This document shows, piece by piece, positions 41,835 through 50,489 of a stretch of DNA of 64,000 bases. How positions within the stretch are numbered: position 1 is the stretch's first letter; every line of letters starts with the position of its first letter. Location of the stretch: the NCBI GenBank assembly GCA_045539425.1, contig JAZQFH010000030.1, positions 26,078 to 90,077 on the forward strand, written 5' to 3'. This DNA is from RUG14871 sp045539425. GTDB taxonomy: Bacteria > Bacillota_I > Bacilli_A > Erysipelotrichales > Erysipelotrichaceae. A model generated the notes under the pieces. The model was not told the DNA's origin. It worked only from the letters and a program-made list of their open reading frames with translations, and ran no database searches. The position numbers and the translations under genes were made by a program.

Positions 41835-43262
41835 TTATTTGATATCGACGATCTTCATCATGTTGGCTGTGCCTTCGCCTGTCGGATAACCGGCGGAGAT
41901 AATGATCTGATCTCCCGTCTTTAATCCGAAGAGTCTGGCGTATGCGCTGGCCAGTTCGTCGTCGTTTGTCATGTCGTTCTGCGTCTTGCTGTAGATTGGG
42001 AAGACATCCCAGTGCAACTGCAGATTACGCAGTGTCGTCTTTGTGAATGTTACGGCAATGATTGGGACACTCGGTCTGTATTTGCTCAGCTTACGCGCCG
42101 TGGAGCCGCCCTGCGTGAAGACAACGATGGCTTTGATCTTATCCAGCGTCAGGCAGGAGTCCGCAATGGAGATACCGATACAGTCCTGAATCGTCTTTTC
42201 CGAAGTATGCTTCGCGTGATCGAGGAAGTCTCTGTATGGGAAGATCTTTTCCATCTCTCTGGCGATCATGGCCATCGTACGGACGGATTCAACCGGATAG
42301 GCACCGTTGGCTGTCTCGCCGCTTAACATGATGGCATCGGAGCCGTCTAAGACGGCGTTGGCAACGTCGGATGTTTCGGCACGCGTCGGACGCGGATTCT
42401 TGATCATGCTTTCCAGCATGTGGGTCGCCGTAATGACCGGCTTGCCGGCCGCATTGGCCTTGCTGATGATCTTCTTCTGATAGATCGGAACGAGCTGGGA
42501 TTTGATTTCCACGCCTAAGTCGCCACGGGCCACCATGACGCCGTCCGCCACTTCCAGAATGCTGTCAAGATTATCGAACCCTTCCTGGTTTTCGATCTTG
42601 GCATAGATCTTCATCTTTCTTCTGCCTTCCTCCAAACAGATCTTACGGATGGTCTGAATGTCGTCTGCGCATCTTGTGAAGCTGGCTGCGATGTAGTCCA
42701 CATCCTGCTGGCACCCGAAACGGATATCGCTCTCATCCTTGCGGCTTAAGAACGGCATATGAATATGCACATCCGGTACATTGATGCTCTTGCGGTTGCT
42801 CAGCGTTCCCGGGTTGTCACATCTGGTAAGCAGATCACCGTTTTCGAGTTTTTCTTCCACGATGAACTTCATCTTACCGTCATCGATCAGGAAGTAGTCT
42901 CCTTCTTTTAAGTCTTCAAAGAATTCCTTGCAGCGGACCGTGAAGCGCTCTTTTGTTCCCTGGACTTCTTCCAGAGTCACCGTAACCTTATCGCCTTCCG
43001 CGAATTCGGCTTTGCCTTCCGCAAATTCGCCGATTCGGATTTCCGGACCCTTGGTGTCCAGAAGGATGGCGAGGTTGATGTTGTTTTCATCACATAAGCG
43101 GTGGATCATTTCGATCTTTTCCGCAAAGTATTCCTGTGAGCCGTGAGAGAAATTCATTCGGACAACATCCATGCCTTCTTTGGCAAGTTTTAAAATCATG
43201 TCCTCGGAATCGCTGGTCGGTCCCATCGTGCAGATAATCTTTGTTCTTCTTAAATCTTTCAT
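41835..43262 (-). CDS. pyk: Pyruvate kinase
   Basis: Last step of glycolysis, phosphoenolpyruvate to pyruvate with ATP formation. TKIICTMGPTSDSEDMI at the N-terminus, MVARGDLGVEI (metal and substrate loop), KPVITATHMLESMIKNPRPTRAETSDVANAVLDG and the C-terminal domain with TQGGSTARKLSKYRPSVPIIAVT are diagnostic. The length of 475 residues means the extra PEP-utiliser-like C-terminal domain of Bacillus Pyk is absent. Follows pfkA after 24 bases; pfkA-pyk is a conserved glycolytic operon. Confidence 0.97.
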   Translation of the reverse strand: MKDLRRTKIICTMGPTSDSEDMILKLAKEGMDVVRMNFSHGSQEYFAEKIEMIHRLCDENNINLAILLDTKGPEIRIGEFAEGKAEFAEGDKVTVTLEEVQGTKERFTVRCKEFFEDLKEGDYFLIDDGKMKFIVEEKLENGDLLTRCDNPGTLSNRKSINVPDVHIHMPFLSRKDESDIRFGCQQDVDYIAASFTRCADDIQTIRKICLEEGRRKMKIYAKIENQEGFDNLDSILEVADGVMVARGDLGVEIKSQLVPIYQKKIISKANAAGKPVITATHMLESMIKNPRPTRAETSDVANAVLDGSDAIMLSGETANGAYPVESVRTMAMIAREMEKIFPYRDFLDHAKHTSEKTIQDCIGISIADSCLTLDKIKAIVVFTQGGSTARKLSKYRPSVPIIAVTFTKTTLRNLQLHWDVFPIYSKTQNDMTNDDELASAYARLFGLKTGDQIIISAGYPTGEGTANMMKIVDIK

Positions 43263-43286
43263 TTTGCTGGTTCCTTTCCAAAGAAA

Positions 43287-44249
43287 CTACATCAGTCTCT
43301 TCTGTAGTTCATAGAGCTGCTTACGGCTCTTCTTCGTCATGTCCAGAGCTTCCTCGATGTCATAGGACACGATCTCGTTTCCGCGGATTCCCACGCATTT
43401 CCCGCCTTCTCCGTTGGCCAGTATCTCAACTGCCTTATCACCCATCCGGGTTGCCAGTACACGGTCATATGCCGAAGGAGATCCTCCGCGCTGAATGTGT
43501 CCTAAAACGGTAGCTCTGCCGGAAAAGCTCGTATTGTCGGAAATCTTCTTGGCAAGAAGTTCCGCATCCGTCATCTTTTCCGAGATCACCACGATCGCAT
43601 GACGTTTATTCCGTTTGATGTCAAGTTCTTTAATGCGCTCAATGATCTCCTGCTCATCATAACCCGTTTCCGGAGAGATGATGATTTCCGCACCGCTGGA
43701 GATGCCGCTGTATAGGGCGATGTCTCCGCAGCGGTTGCCCATCACTTCGATGACGCTGCAGCGGTGATGAGAGGCGCTGGTATCCCTGAGCTTGTCAATT
43801 GCTTCAATTACCGTATTGAGTGCCGTATCGAAACCAATCGTATAGTCCGTCGAGGAGATATCGTTATCGATGGTACCCGGCAGACCGATACAGTTGATGC
43901 CGAGATTGGTGAGTGCCATCGCTCCGCGGTACGTTCCGTCTCCGCCGATGCAGACAACGGCTTCAATGCCGAAGGACTCCAGCATTTTCTTGCCTTCTTC
44001 CACAACTTTGGGGTCTTTGAACTCCGGAAGCCTTGCTGTACCTAAAATAGTACCGCCACGGATCATGATATCCGAGACACTGCCACGTTCCATCTTGACG
44101 ATATTGCCTTCCACAAGGCCTTTATAGCCGTCATAGATACCGTAAACTTCCATGCCGCGGGCAAGTCCGCTTCTTACGACTGCACGGATAGCGGCATTCA
44201 TTCCCGGCGCATCACCGCCGGATGTCAGAACTGCGATTTTTCTGACCAT
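43287..44249 (-). CDS. pfkA: ATP-dependent 6-phosphofructokinase
   Basis: Key control step of glycolysis. The start at 44249 (MVRKIAVLTSGGDAPGMNAAIRAVV) has AAAGGA upstream and begins with the ATP-binding GGDAPGMN. PGTIDNDISSTDYTIGFDTA holds the catalytic Asp, GGDGTYRGAMAL binds ATP, and LGHIQRGGSPSAYDRVLA is the substrate and effector region. The protein has 320 residues as expected for the tetrameric form. It lies 22 bases after dnaI. Confidence 0.97.
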   Translation of the reverse strand: MVRKIAVLTSGGDAPGMNAAIRAVVRSGLARGMEVYGIYDGYKGLVEGNIVKMERGSVSDIMIRGGTILGTARLPEFKDPKVVEEGKKMLESFGIEAVVCIGGDGTYRGAMALTNLGINCIGLPGTIDNDISSTDYTIGFDTALNTVIEAIDKLRDTSASHHRCSVIEVMGNRCGDIALYSGISSGAEIIISPETGYDEQEIIERIKELDIKRNKRHAIVVISEKMTDAELLAKKISDNTSFSGRATVLGHIQRGGSPSAYDRVLATRMGDKAVEILANGEGGKCVGIRGNEIVSYDIEEALDMTKKSRKQLYELQKRLM

Positions 44250-44271
44250 ACTCTTTTTTCCTTTCCGGACG

Positions 44272-45201
44272 TTAATCATGGCGGCGGTTTTTCGCCACGA
44301 TCTCGATTTCGTCACTTAATACTTTAATTCGTTCGAGAACACGGGTGGCCGCAAGCTTGTTTTCCACGATCTTGCTGCTCATCGTGTAGTATTCTTCCAG
44401 AGAGCTCTGCGAATAGTTGCTGGTAAATATCGTAAGTAATCCCTGGTTCATCCGCTCATTGAGGATCGGCTGCAGGATATCGTCCCTGCTCCAGGCACTG
44501 ACGCTTTCGGCACCGAGATCATCCAGTATGAGCACTTCCGCGCGCTTGGCACTGTTGAGATAATACTCGTATTCGCTCACGTTGTCAAAAGCATTCTTCA
44601 GGTTGTTCAGATATGTCGGGAAATGTACAAAAGCCACCTTTTTCCCCGCTTTTGCGAAGGCATTGGCGATGCATGCCGCCAGATACGTCTTTCCGACGCC
44701 GACATTGCCGTAAAGGTAAACACCCTTCTCTAACGGCATCTTCTCTTCGATTTGTGTGACTGCCTTAATGTAGCGGGTCTTTTCCTGCTCCATGTCGATC
44801 TTGTTCAGATCACACTCGTAGCAGTCTTTCGGCATGTCGTTTATAAGATAATTCTTCAGATACGGGGTCTTCTTCGCTTCCGCATCCGCCTTATTCAGAA
44901 CATCCCTCTGGTACTTGCAGGCGGTATAGACTTCCTTTAGGCGCTTGTCTTCATAGCGCAGCGTGATAAGATATCCGCTCTTCTTATTGCAGCACTCATA
45001 GATGCCGCGGCAGTTTCTGCAGATGTTCAGCTGTTCCTTCAGACGCTGAAACTTCATCGGGAAGCGCTCGATTTCACTTGCGGGAATGGATGCACGCTTG
45101 AGATACGACAAAAGCAGCGGATCTTTCTGGAGTTCTTCCGTCAGCTTCCTCCGCTCATTTTGCAATTCTTCGTTGTCCGTAAATCCGAGATCGATGATCA
45201 T
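44272..45201 (-). CDS. dnaI: Primosomal protein DnaI (helicase loader)
   Basis: DnaI loads the DnaC helicase onto oriC or PriA-bound forks in Bacillota. The N-terminal part has a Cys pair motif CRNCRGIYECC (residues ~77-88) for zinc, and the C-terminal AAA+ domain shows GNVGVGKTYLAACIANAF (Walker A, ~165-182) and VLILDDLGAES (Walker B), and IVENKLAATRVLERI. The length is 309 residues. It lies 1 base after the DnaB-type initiation gene. Confidence 0.95.
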   Translation of the reverse strand: MIIDLGFTDNEELQNERRKLTEELQKDPLLLSYLKRASIPASEIERFPMKFQRLKEQLNICRNCRGIYECCNKKSGYLITLRYEDKRLKEVYTACKYQRDVLNKADAEAKKTPYLKNYLINDMPKDCYECDLNKIDMEQEKTRYIKAVTQIEEKMPLEKGVYLYGNVGVGKTYLAACIANAFAKAGKKVAFVHFPTYLNNLKNAFDNVSEYEYYLNSAKRAEVLILDDLGAESVSAWSRDDILQPILNERMNQGLLTIFTSNYSQSSLEEYYTMSSKIVENKLAATRVLERIKVLSDEIEIVAKNRRHD

Positions 45202-45202
45202 G

Positions 45203-46381
45203 TTATTCGCTTTCCTTCAGTTTCTGATATCTGCGCAGTGCTTCCTGACGCTCCGCTTCATCCTCTTCTTCCTCCGCGCTTGTATAGGTCGGCTGGTGGA
45301 TCTTCACTTCGCGTCTCTGCTTGCTCTTGGTTTCTTTTTTCAGTTTCTTGATTAGATAGAGTGCGTCCTCTTTCGTCTTCACGTTTTCTCTGGCAAAGGT
45401 TTCGGCGACACTCTGGGTATAGTTGAGATTGAGGATGCTGTTATTGACATCCAGGATGTATTCGACGATGACATTGACGACTTCCGGTGCGAAGTAGGTA
45501 TCGTTCACCAGATATTCGAGTGCCATGCGGCTTCCTTTGGAGACTTCCACACCGTTCTGCTTGGATTTCAGGAAGCTGAACGGGTCGAGGGAATACGGAT
45601 CTTCCACGCTCGGAACACTCAGATTCTGCAATACCTTCTTCATGAGTTTATCCTTATCAAGCGTGTTGTCCTTGATGTTGATGGACTGGCAGGCATACTC
45701 CCTTAAGCGGGCGATATCGATGCGGCTGATGGAGGCAATCCGACCGATAAAGCGCAGATTCTCATTGGTTCTGGCTTCATAGGGGAATGCGAGGTTGCTG
45801 AGCGGCTTGATGAATTCCTGATAGTCGAATTCGGAATTGAAGCCGTAGCTTCGATCATTCTGTATTTCTTCCTGCTTATTGGAAAGAAACTGGCGCACCT
45901 CATGCTCACTTAAGCCTGAGAGCAGCGCATTCTTATCGAGCTTCCGGGTGATTTCCTTATATCCGCTGAGTTTGGAAAGAGACGGCGCGTAGATGGCGCG
46001 GCTGCGTTCAAACTCGTTTGGTCCGACTAAGCTCTGATACTGTAAGCCGTAAACGGCGTGCGTGAGGAATTTGGAGGCGCTCAGCGGTTCCACTAAGCGG
46101 TAGACATATTCTTCCCGCTCCGCACAGAAAAAGCTCTTCAGAAGCCCGAATTGTTCCAGTAACTCCCGGGCGCTCTGCACGGCATCGATTTCCATTCCCG
46201 TCAGTTTGCACAAACGGGAGTGCATCGCAAACTCCTCTGCCCTGCTTTCCGCATAAATCGTCAGATAAAGGGCAGCTCCTTCCGCCTTGATCAGCGGCTG
46301 ATATAACGCAAAAAAGGCAGGAATGTCCACTCTGATTCCTGTAGGTTCCACAAGATAGAAATCCTGTTCGAATAATTCCAT
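45203..46381 (-). CDS. dnaB: Replication initiation and membrane attachment protein DnaB (Firmicutes type)
   Basis: In Bacillota this protein works with DnaD and DnaI to load the helicase; it is unrelated to the E. coli DnaB helicase. A wing-helix DDBH1-like N-terminal region (~1-130) is followed by a DnaD/DnaB-like DDBH2 region (~290-345), and a Lys/Glu-rich tail (~350-390). Gene order dnaB-dnaI supports the assignment. GAGGCAG precedes the start. The 392-residue length is a little shorter than Bacillus subtilis (472). Confidence 0.88.
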   Translation of the reverse strand: MELFEQDFYLVEPTGIRVDIPAFFALYQPLIKAEGAALYLTIYAESRAEEFAMHSRLCKLTGMEIDAVQSARELLEQFGLLKSFFCAEREEYVYRLVEPLSASKFLTHAVYGLQYQSLVGPNEFERSRAIYAPSLSKLSGYKEITRKLDKNALLSGLSEHEVRQFLSNKQEEIQNDRSYGFNSEFDYQEFIKPLSNLAFPYEARTNENLRFIGRIASISRIDIARLREYACQSINIKDNTLDKDKLMKKVLQNLSVPSVEDPYSLDPFSFLKSKQNGVEVSKGSRMALEYLVNDTYFAPEVVNVIVEYILDVNNSILNLNYTQSVAETFARENVKTKEDALYLIKKLKKETKSKQRREVKIHQPTYTSAEEEEDEAERQEALRRYQKLKESE

Positions 46382-46422
46382 TTCTGCCTCTTTTCTAAGT
46401 GCCGATTCAAAGACATTATAAT

Positions 46423-46995
46423 TTATTTCTGATTCAATTCATATAGAAAAGCGTTAATTTTCTCCTCTAACTCCTCATAGCTGGCGTTATTGAAAATCAG
46501 ATAGTCCGCAAGTTTCATCTTCTCGCTGACATCCATCTGAACGCTTAAGCGTCTCTGTATTTCTTCCATGCTCATATGACGGTAAGTCATAAGACGTTTG
46601 ATCGCAAGATCCATATCCGTGACGACCAATACACATACATCGAAGTAGATGTCCCAGTTCTTTTCAAATAAGAGCGGGACTTCAACGAAGCAGAAATCGT
46701 CATCCTGATGCTGCATCAGTTCTTTTTTGATTTCACGGAGAATCAACGGATGCATGATGTCTTCCAGCTGTTTTCTCTTTTCATCGTCAGTAAAAACAGC
46801 ATCGGAGAGTTTGGCCGTATCGATGTTTCCTTCTTCATTCAGACACTCCGGAAATGCTTTTCTGACTTCTTCCGACTCAGGTAATAAACGGCGGTTGATA
46901 TCATCACAGCTCAGTGTGAAATACTGCTTGGAAATATATCTTGTCACCGTGCTTTTGCCGGATCCAAAGGAACCTGTAATTGCGATTTTTTTCAT
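46423..46995 (-). CDS. coaE: Dephospho-CoA kinase
   Basis: Last step of CoA synthesis: phosphorylation of the 3'-OH of dephospho-CoA. MKKIAITGSFGSGKSTVTRYI gives the P-loop; SCDDINRRLL and VEVPLLFEKN are the other family motifs, with the LID region following. The ATG at 46995 is preferred over an upstream GTG: AGGTG lies 6 bases before it and it overlaps the mutM stop as ATGA. The length is 190 residues. polA-mutM-coaE-dnaB-dnaI is the typical order in Bacillota. Confidence 0.95.
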   Translation of the reverse strand: MKKIAITGSFGSGKSTVTRYISKQYFTLSCDDINRRLLPESEEVRKAFPECLNEEGNIDTAKLSDAVFTDDEKRKQLEDIMHPLILREIKKELMQHQDDDFCFVEVPLLFEKNWDIYFDVCVLVVTDMDLAIKRLMTYRHMSMEEIQRRLSVQMDVSEKMKLADYLIFNNASYEELEEKINAFLYELNQK

Positions 46996-47801
46996 TTCTG
47001 GCACCTGGAACAGTAATATGTTCCCCTTTCATGATTCATAACTTTTGTAATGGGTCCGTGACAAAGCGGACACTCTTTCTGCTGATAGACATTCAGCGAA
47101 AGCTGGAAGAGTCCCGTTACGCCAAGCGAGGAAGTATAGCTGCGGATCGTGGTTCCGCCTGCCTCTATGGCGGTTGAGAGAACACTTCTTGCTGAGGAGA
47201 TGATACGGCTTAGTTCCTTCTTTGTCAAAGAGGAAGATTTTCTGAGAGGCGAAATTCCGCTCAGAAAACAGATTTCATTGGCATAGATGTTTCCGATTCC
47301 CGCGATCACGCTCTGATCCAGAAGTTCCGCCTTGATGGGAGTGGAAATCTTACGGTAATGCTTTTTCAGGTATTCCGGGGTCAGTGCCGGATCAAACGGC
47401 TCCAGCCCGAGTTTGTTTAAACACGTATATTCTTCGTTCAGACGGTAAAGGTTCATTCTTCCGAACTTGCGTACGTCGTGATAGCGCAACTCTCTCTGAT
47501 CACTTAAATGAAATACGATATGCGTATGTTTCTCTAAAGGATCATTTTCCGTCTCGATATAGAACTTCCCTTCCATTCTGAGATGCACGATCAGCATCTC
47601 ATCACTTAAGCCAAGTAAAAGATACTTTCCTCTCCGCTCAAATGTGGTGAATTTCTGACCCTGTAAGCGGGTGGCAAATTCCTCCGGGGAAACATTTTCC
47701 ACGATTTTTTCAAAGAGCACATCCACGTGCTCAATCACGGCATCTTTCAGCTGGACTTCCAGCGTACGGACGACCGTTTCAACTTCCGGTAATTCCGGCA
47801 T
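46992..47801 (-). CDS. mutM: Formamidopyrimidine-DNA glycosylase (Fpg/MutM)
   Basis: Removes 8-oxoguanine and other oxidised purines. The start is MPELPEVETVVR at 47801: Pro2 is the catalytic nucleophile and Glu3 the proton donor. Helix-two-turn-helix residues follow around SVIAGIGNIYANEI (~residue 164), and a C-terminal zinc finger CPLCHGPITK...CSRCQ closes the protein. The 269-residue length is typical. It starts 2 bases after the polA stop and overlaps coaE by 4. Confidence 0.97.
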   Translation of the reverse strand: MPELPEVETVVRTLEVQLKDAVIEHVDVLFEKIVENVSPEEFATRLQGQKFTTFERRGKYLLLGLSDEMLIVHLRMEGKFYIETENDPLEKHTHIVFHLSDQRELRYHDVRKFGRMNLYRLNEEYTCLNKLGLEPFDPALTPEYLKKHYRKISTPIKAELLDQSVIAGIGNIYANEICFLSGISPLRKSSSLTKKELSRIISSARSVLSTAIEAGGTTIRSYTSSLGVTGLFQLSLNVYQQKECPLCHGPITKVMNHERGTYYCSRCQK

Positions 47802-47802
47802 A

Positions 47803-50412
47803 TTACTTCGCCTCGTACCAGGTCTCACCGCTGACCAGATTGCTCTTAAGCGGAACGGAGAGCTTCATCGCATTGCTCATCTCTTCTTCGATCAGCGCAC
47901 TGACCTGCTCCAGTTCGCTCTTCGGTACGTTCAGTAATACTTCATCGTGGATCTGCAGAATGATTTTGGAATGCAGTCCTTCTTTTCTTAAACGCTGATA
48001 GATGCGGATCATGGCAATCTTGATCAGATCCGCGGCGCTTCCCTGTATCGGTGCATTCATGGCAGCGCGCTTGCCGAATTCGCGGATCATGTAATTCTTG
48101 TCATTCAGCTCCGGGATATACCGGCGGCGGTTCCATAACGTTTTGACGTAACCGTCCTTACGGGCATTTTCCACTGTCTTATCCATAAATTCCCTGATCT
48201 TCGGATAGGACGCAAAATACTGCTCGATAAAGGCATTGGCTTCCGGATTGGAGACACCGATCTGCTCCGCTAAGCCAAACCCGCTCATGCCGTAGACAAT
48301 ACCGAAGTTGATGGCCTTTGCCTGACGGCGCATCAGGGATGTCACATCCTCCTCGCTTACGTGGAAGATGTCCATGGCGGTCTTGGTGTGAATATCCATG
48401 CCGTGATTAAAGGCATCGATCAGGGCTGTTTCCTCGGCCATATGCGCCAGCATGCGCAGCTCAATCTGGGAGTAGTCACAGGAGACAAGCACGCTGTCCT
48501 TCTCCGGGACGAAGGCCTTGCGGATCTCTCTTCCTTCTTCCGAGCGGACGGAGATATTCTGCAGATTCGGGTCATTGGAGCTCAGCCGGCCTGTCTGCGT
48601 TCCCGTCTGGTCGAAGGTGGTATGGATCTTCCCGTCCTTCTGAATGTATTTCTTCAAGCCTTCCGCATACGTGGAATAGAGCTTGGAAAACTTGCGGTAT
48701 TCAATCAGTTCCTCAATGATCGGATGCTTGCCGCGCAGACGTTCCAATACATCTACGGCCGTGGAACGCTTCTTGTTCGCCGGTAAGCCGAGATCATCGA
48801 ACAGAACCTGTGCCAGCTGCTGGGTGGAGTTGATATTGAATTCCTTCATGGCATAGAAGTAAATGTTGCTCTTAAGATCCTCAAGTTTTTCCAGTGTCTT
48901 CTCGGCAATCTCATTGAGCAGCTCTTCATTGACCAGAATTCCTTCTTTCTCCATGTCATAGAGCACTTCAATCAGCGGGCGCTCAATCTCGTTATAAAGA
49001 GCGCTCATCTCTAGTTCCTTGAGCTGATCTTTGAGTTGCGGATAGAGTCTTTTCAGAGCATATGCGATCTTGCAGGCATGCTCTCTTGCTTTTTCTTCAT
49101 CCACTTCCTTGGGCTTATTTGCCTTACCGAAGAGATCTTCGAGATTTCCGGCATGGATTTCATATTTCTCATCCAGTTTCGCAAAGTCATTGACGTAGTT
49201 GTCAATCAGAAATGCCATGATCTTGATATCATCATTGTCTTTTGACATTTCCAGATCATAGCGGTCCAATAGATGATACATGTATTTCGCATCGTAAACG
49301 ATCTTGTGATTTTCGCCCTTCAGCCAATTCAGGAAGGCAACCTGCTTTCCGGCATCATCGAAAGAGATATAGACGTTCCGCTCACCGTTAGAGAGTGCGA
49401 AGCCTAAAAGATGATTTTCGGATAGAGAGGCAAAATCATAGTCCGCATAAAGCGCAACATCACCTGTTAACATCTCAAGCGGTACTTCATTTACGCTTTC
49501 CGCTGCTGTTTCTGCCGGTTTCTTTGTATCGTGACTCTCTTCTTTTTCCTCGCTTAAATCCACTTTGGACATCAGCGATTTCATCTCATATTTTTTGAAG
49601 AATTCATAGAGTTTCTTCGGTTCGTAGTGGCGTACGAGGTCTCCTTCCGTTAACGGAACTTCCATTCCGGTCGCAATGGTGGCCAGTTTTTTGGACAGGA
49701 GAGCTGATTCAGCTCCCGCTTCCACTTTTTCCTTCAGTTTGCCTTTTAACTCATCCGTATGATCCAGAAGGTTCTCCACAGAACCGTATTCCGCCAAAAG
49801 CTTCAATGCGGTCTTTTCCCCGATGCCCGGAATCCCCGGGATGTTATCGCTGGCATCTCCCATTAACCCCTTGAGATCAATGATCTGCAGCGGAGCAATT
49901 CCCATCTGTTCCTTTAAGGAGGCAACGCTCATCTCTTCGATCTCCGTCAAGCCTTTCTTCATCAGCCAGACGGAAGTATTCGTGTCGATCAGCTGCAGCA
50001 TGTCGTGGTCGCTTGTCAGAATGTTGATATGATAGGTGTCATTGTATTTCCGTGCCGTGGAGCCGATGATATCATCCGCTTCCATGCCCGCTTCCTCATA
50101 ATAGCGGATTCCCATGGATTCCATCAGTTCACGCACGATCGGGAACTGCACCTTCAGATCTTCCGGCGTTTCCCTTCTGCCGCCTTTGTAGTCGGCATAC
50201 ATCTCATGACGGAACGTCTGTTTTCCCGCATCAAAAGCAACCAGAATCGCATCCGGCTGCACCAGTTCCATTGCCTTTTCTATCATCATATCGAATCCGT
50301 ATACGGCATTGGTGGCTAACCCGTTGCCGGTACGCATCACCCTTCCGTACGCCGTAGCGTAATATGCCCGGAAGAGCATGGAATTTCCATCGATCAGTAA
50401 CATTCTTTTCAT
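47803..50412 (-). CDS. polA: DNA polymerase I
   Basis: Fills gaps and removes RNA primers. The 5' nuclease domain (~1-290) has LLIDGNSMLFRAYYA and GSTARKY; the central 3'-5' exonuclease region (~305-470) lacks a clear DxE motif (only DYD is seen), so it is probably inactive, as in Bacillus; the polymerase domain (~480-869) has DPNLQNISVRSEEGREIRKAF, VSCDYSQIELRMLAHM (motif A), RRQAKAINFGIVYGMSGFGL (motif B) and ILQIHDEVLL (motif C). I place the start at the ATG at 50412 with GAGG 8 bases upstream rather than the GTG at 50421. The length is 869 residues. Confidence 0.96.
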   Translation of the reverse strand: MKRMLLIDGNSMLFRAYYATAYGRVMRTGNGLATNAVYGFDMMIEKAMELVQPDAILVAFDAGKQTFRHEMYADYKGGRRETPEDLKVQFPIVRELMESMGIRYYEEAGMEADDIIGSTARKYNDTYHINILTSDHDMLQLIDTNTSVWLMKKGLTEIEEMSVASLKEQMGIAPLQIIDLKGLMGDASDNIPGIPGIGEKTALKLLAEYGSVENLLDHTDELKGKLKEKVEAGAESALLSKKLATIATGMEVPLTEGDLVRHYEPKKLYEFFKKYEMKSLMSKVDLSEEKEESHDTKKPAETAAESVNEVPLEMLTGDVALYADYDFASLSENHLLGFALSNGERNVYISFDDAGKQVAFLNWLKGENHKIVYDAKYMYHLLDRYDLEMSKDNDDIKIMAFLIDNYVNDFAKLDEKYEIHAGNLEDLFGKANKPKEVDEEKAREHACKIAYALKRLYPQLKDQLKELEMSALYNEIERPLIEVLYDMEKEGILVNEELLNEIAEKTLEKLEDLKSNIYFYAMKEFNINSTQQLAQVLFDDLGLPANKKRSTAVDVLERLRGKHPIIEELIEYRKFSKLYSTYAEGLKKYIQKDGKIHTTFDQTGTQTGRLSSNDPNLQNISVRSEEGREIRKAFVPEKDSVLVSCDYSQIELRMLAHMAEETALIDAFNHGMDIHTKTAMDIFHVSEEDVTSLMRRQAKAINFGIVYGMSGFGLAEQIGVSNPEANAFIEQYFASYPKIREFMDKTVENARKDGYVKTLWNRRRYIPELNDKNYMIREFGKRAAMNAPIQGSAADLIKIAMIRIYQRLRKEGLHSKIILQIHDEVLLNVPKSELEQVSALIEEEMSNAMKLSVPLKSNLVSGETWYEAK

Positions 50413-50459
50413 AGCGAACACCTCGGTCTTATTTTATCATATTTCCCCTTTTGAAATTA

Positions 50460-50468
50460 TGGTATAAT
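50460..50468 (+). promoter_or_regulatory. Extended -10 promoter of proS
   Basis: TGG-TATAAT, 22 bases before the proS start; no good -35. The polA promoter must lie in the same 77-base gap; minus-strand ATATGATAAAATA (around 50434-50446) is a candidate -10 region. Confidence 0.55.
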
Positions 50469-50489
50469 TCCATAAGCGAGGGATAGATT

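Noticed and set aside
48361..48786. Plus-strand frame inside polA
   Set aside because: Antisense to the polymerase domain with its A and B motifs; no start signals.
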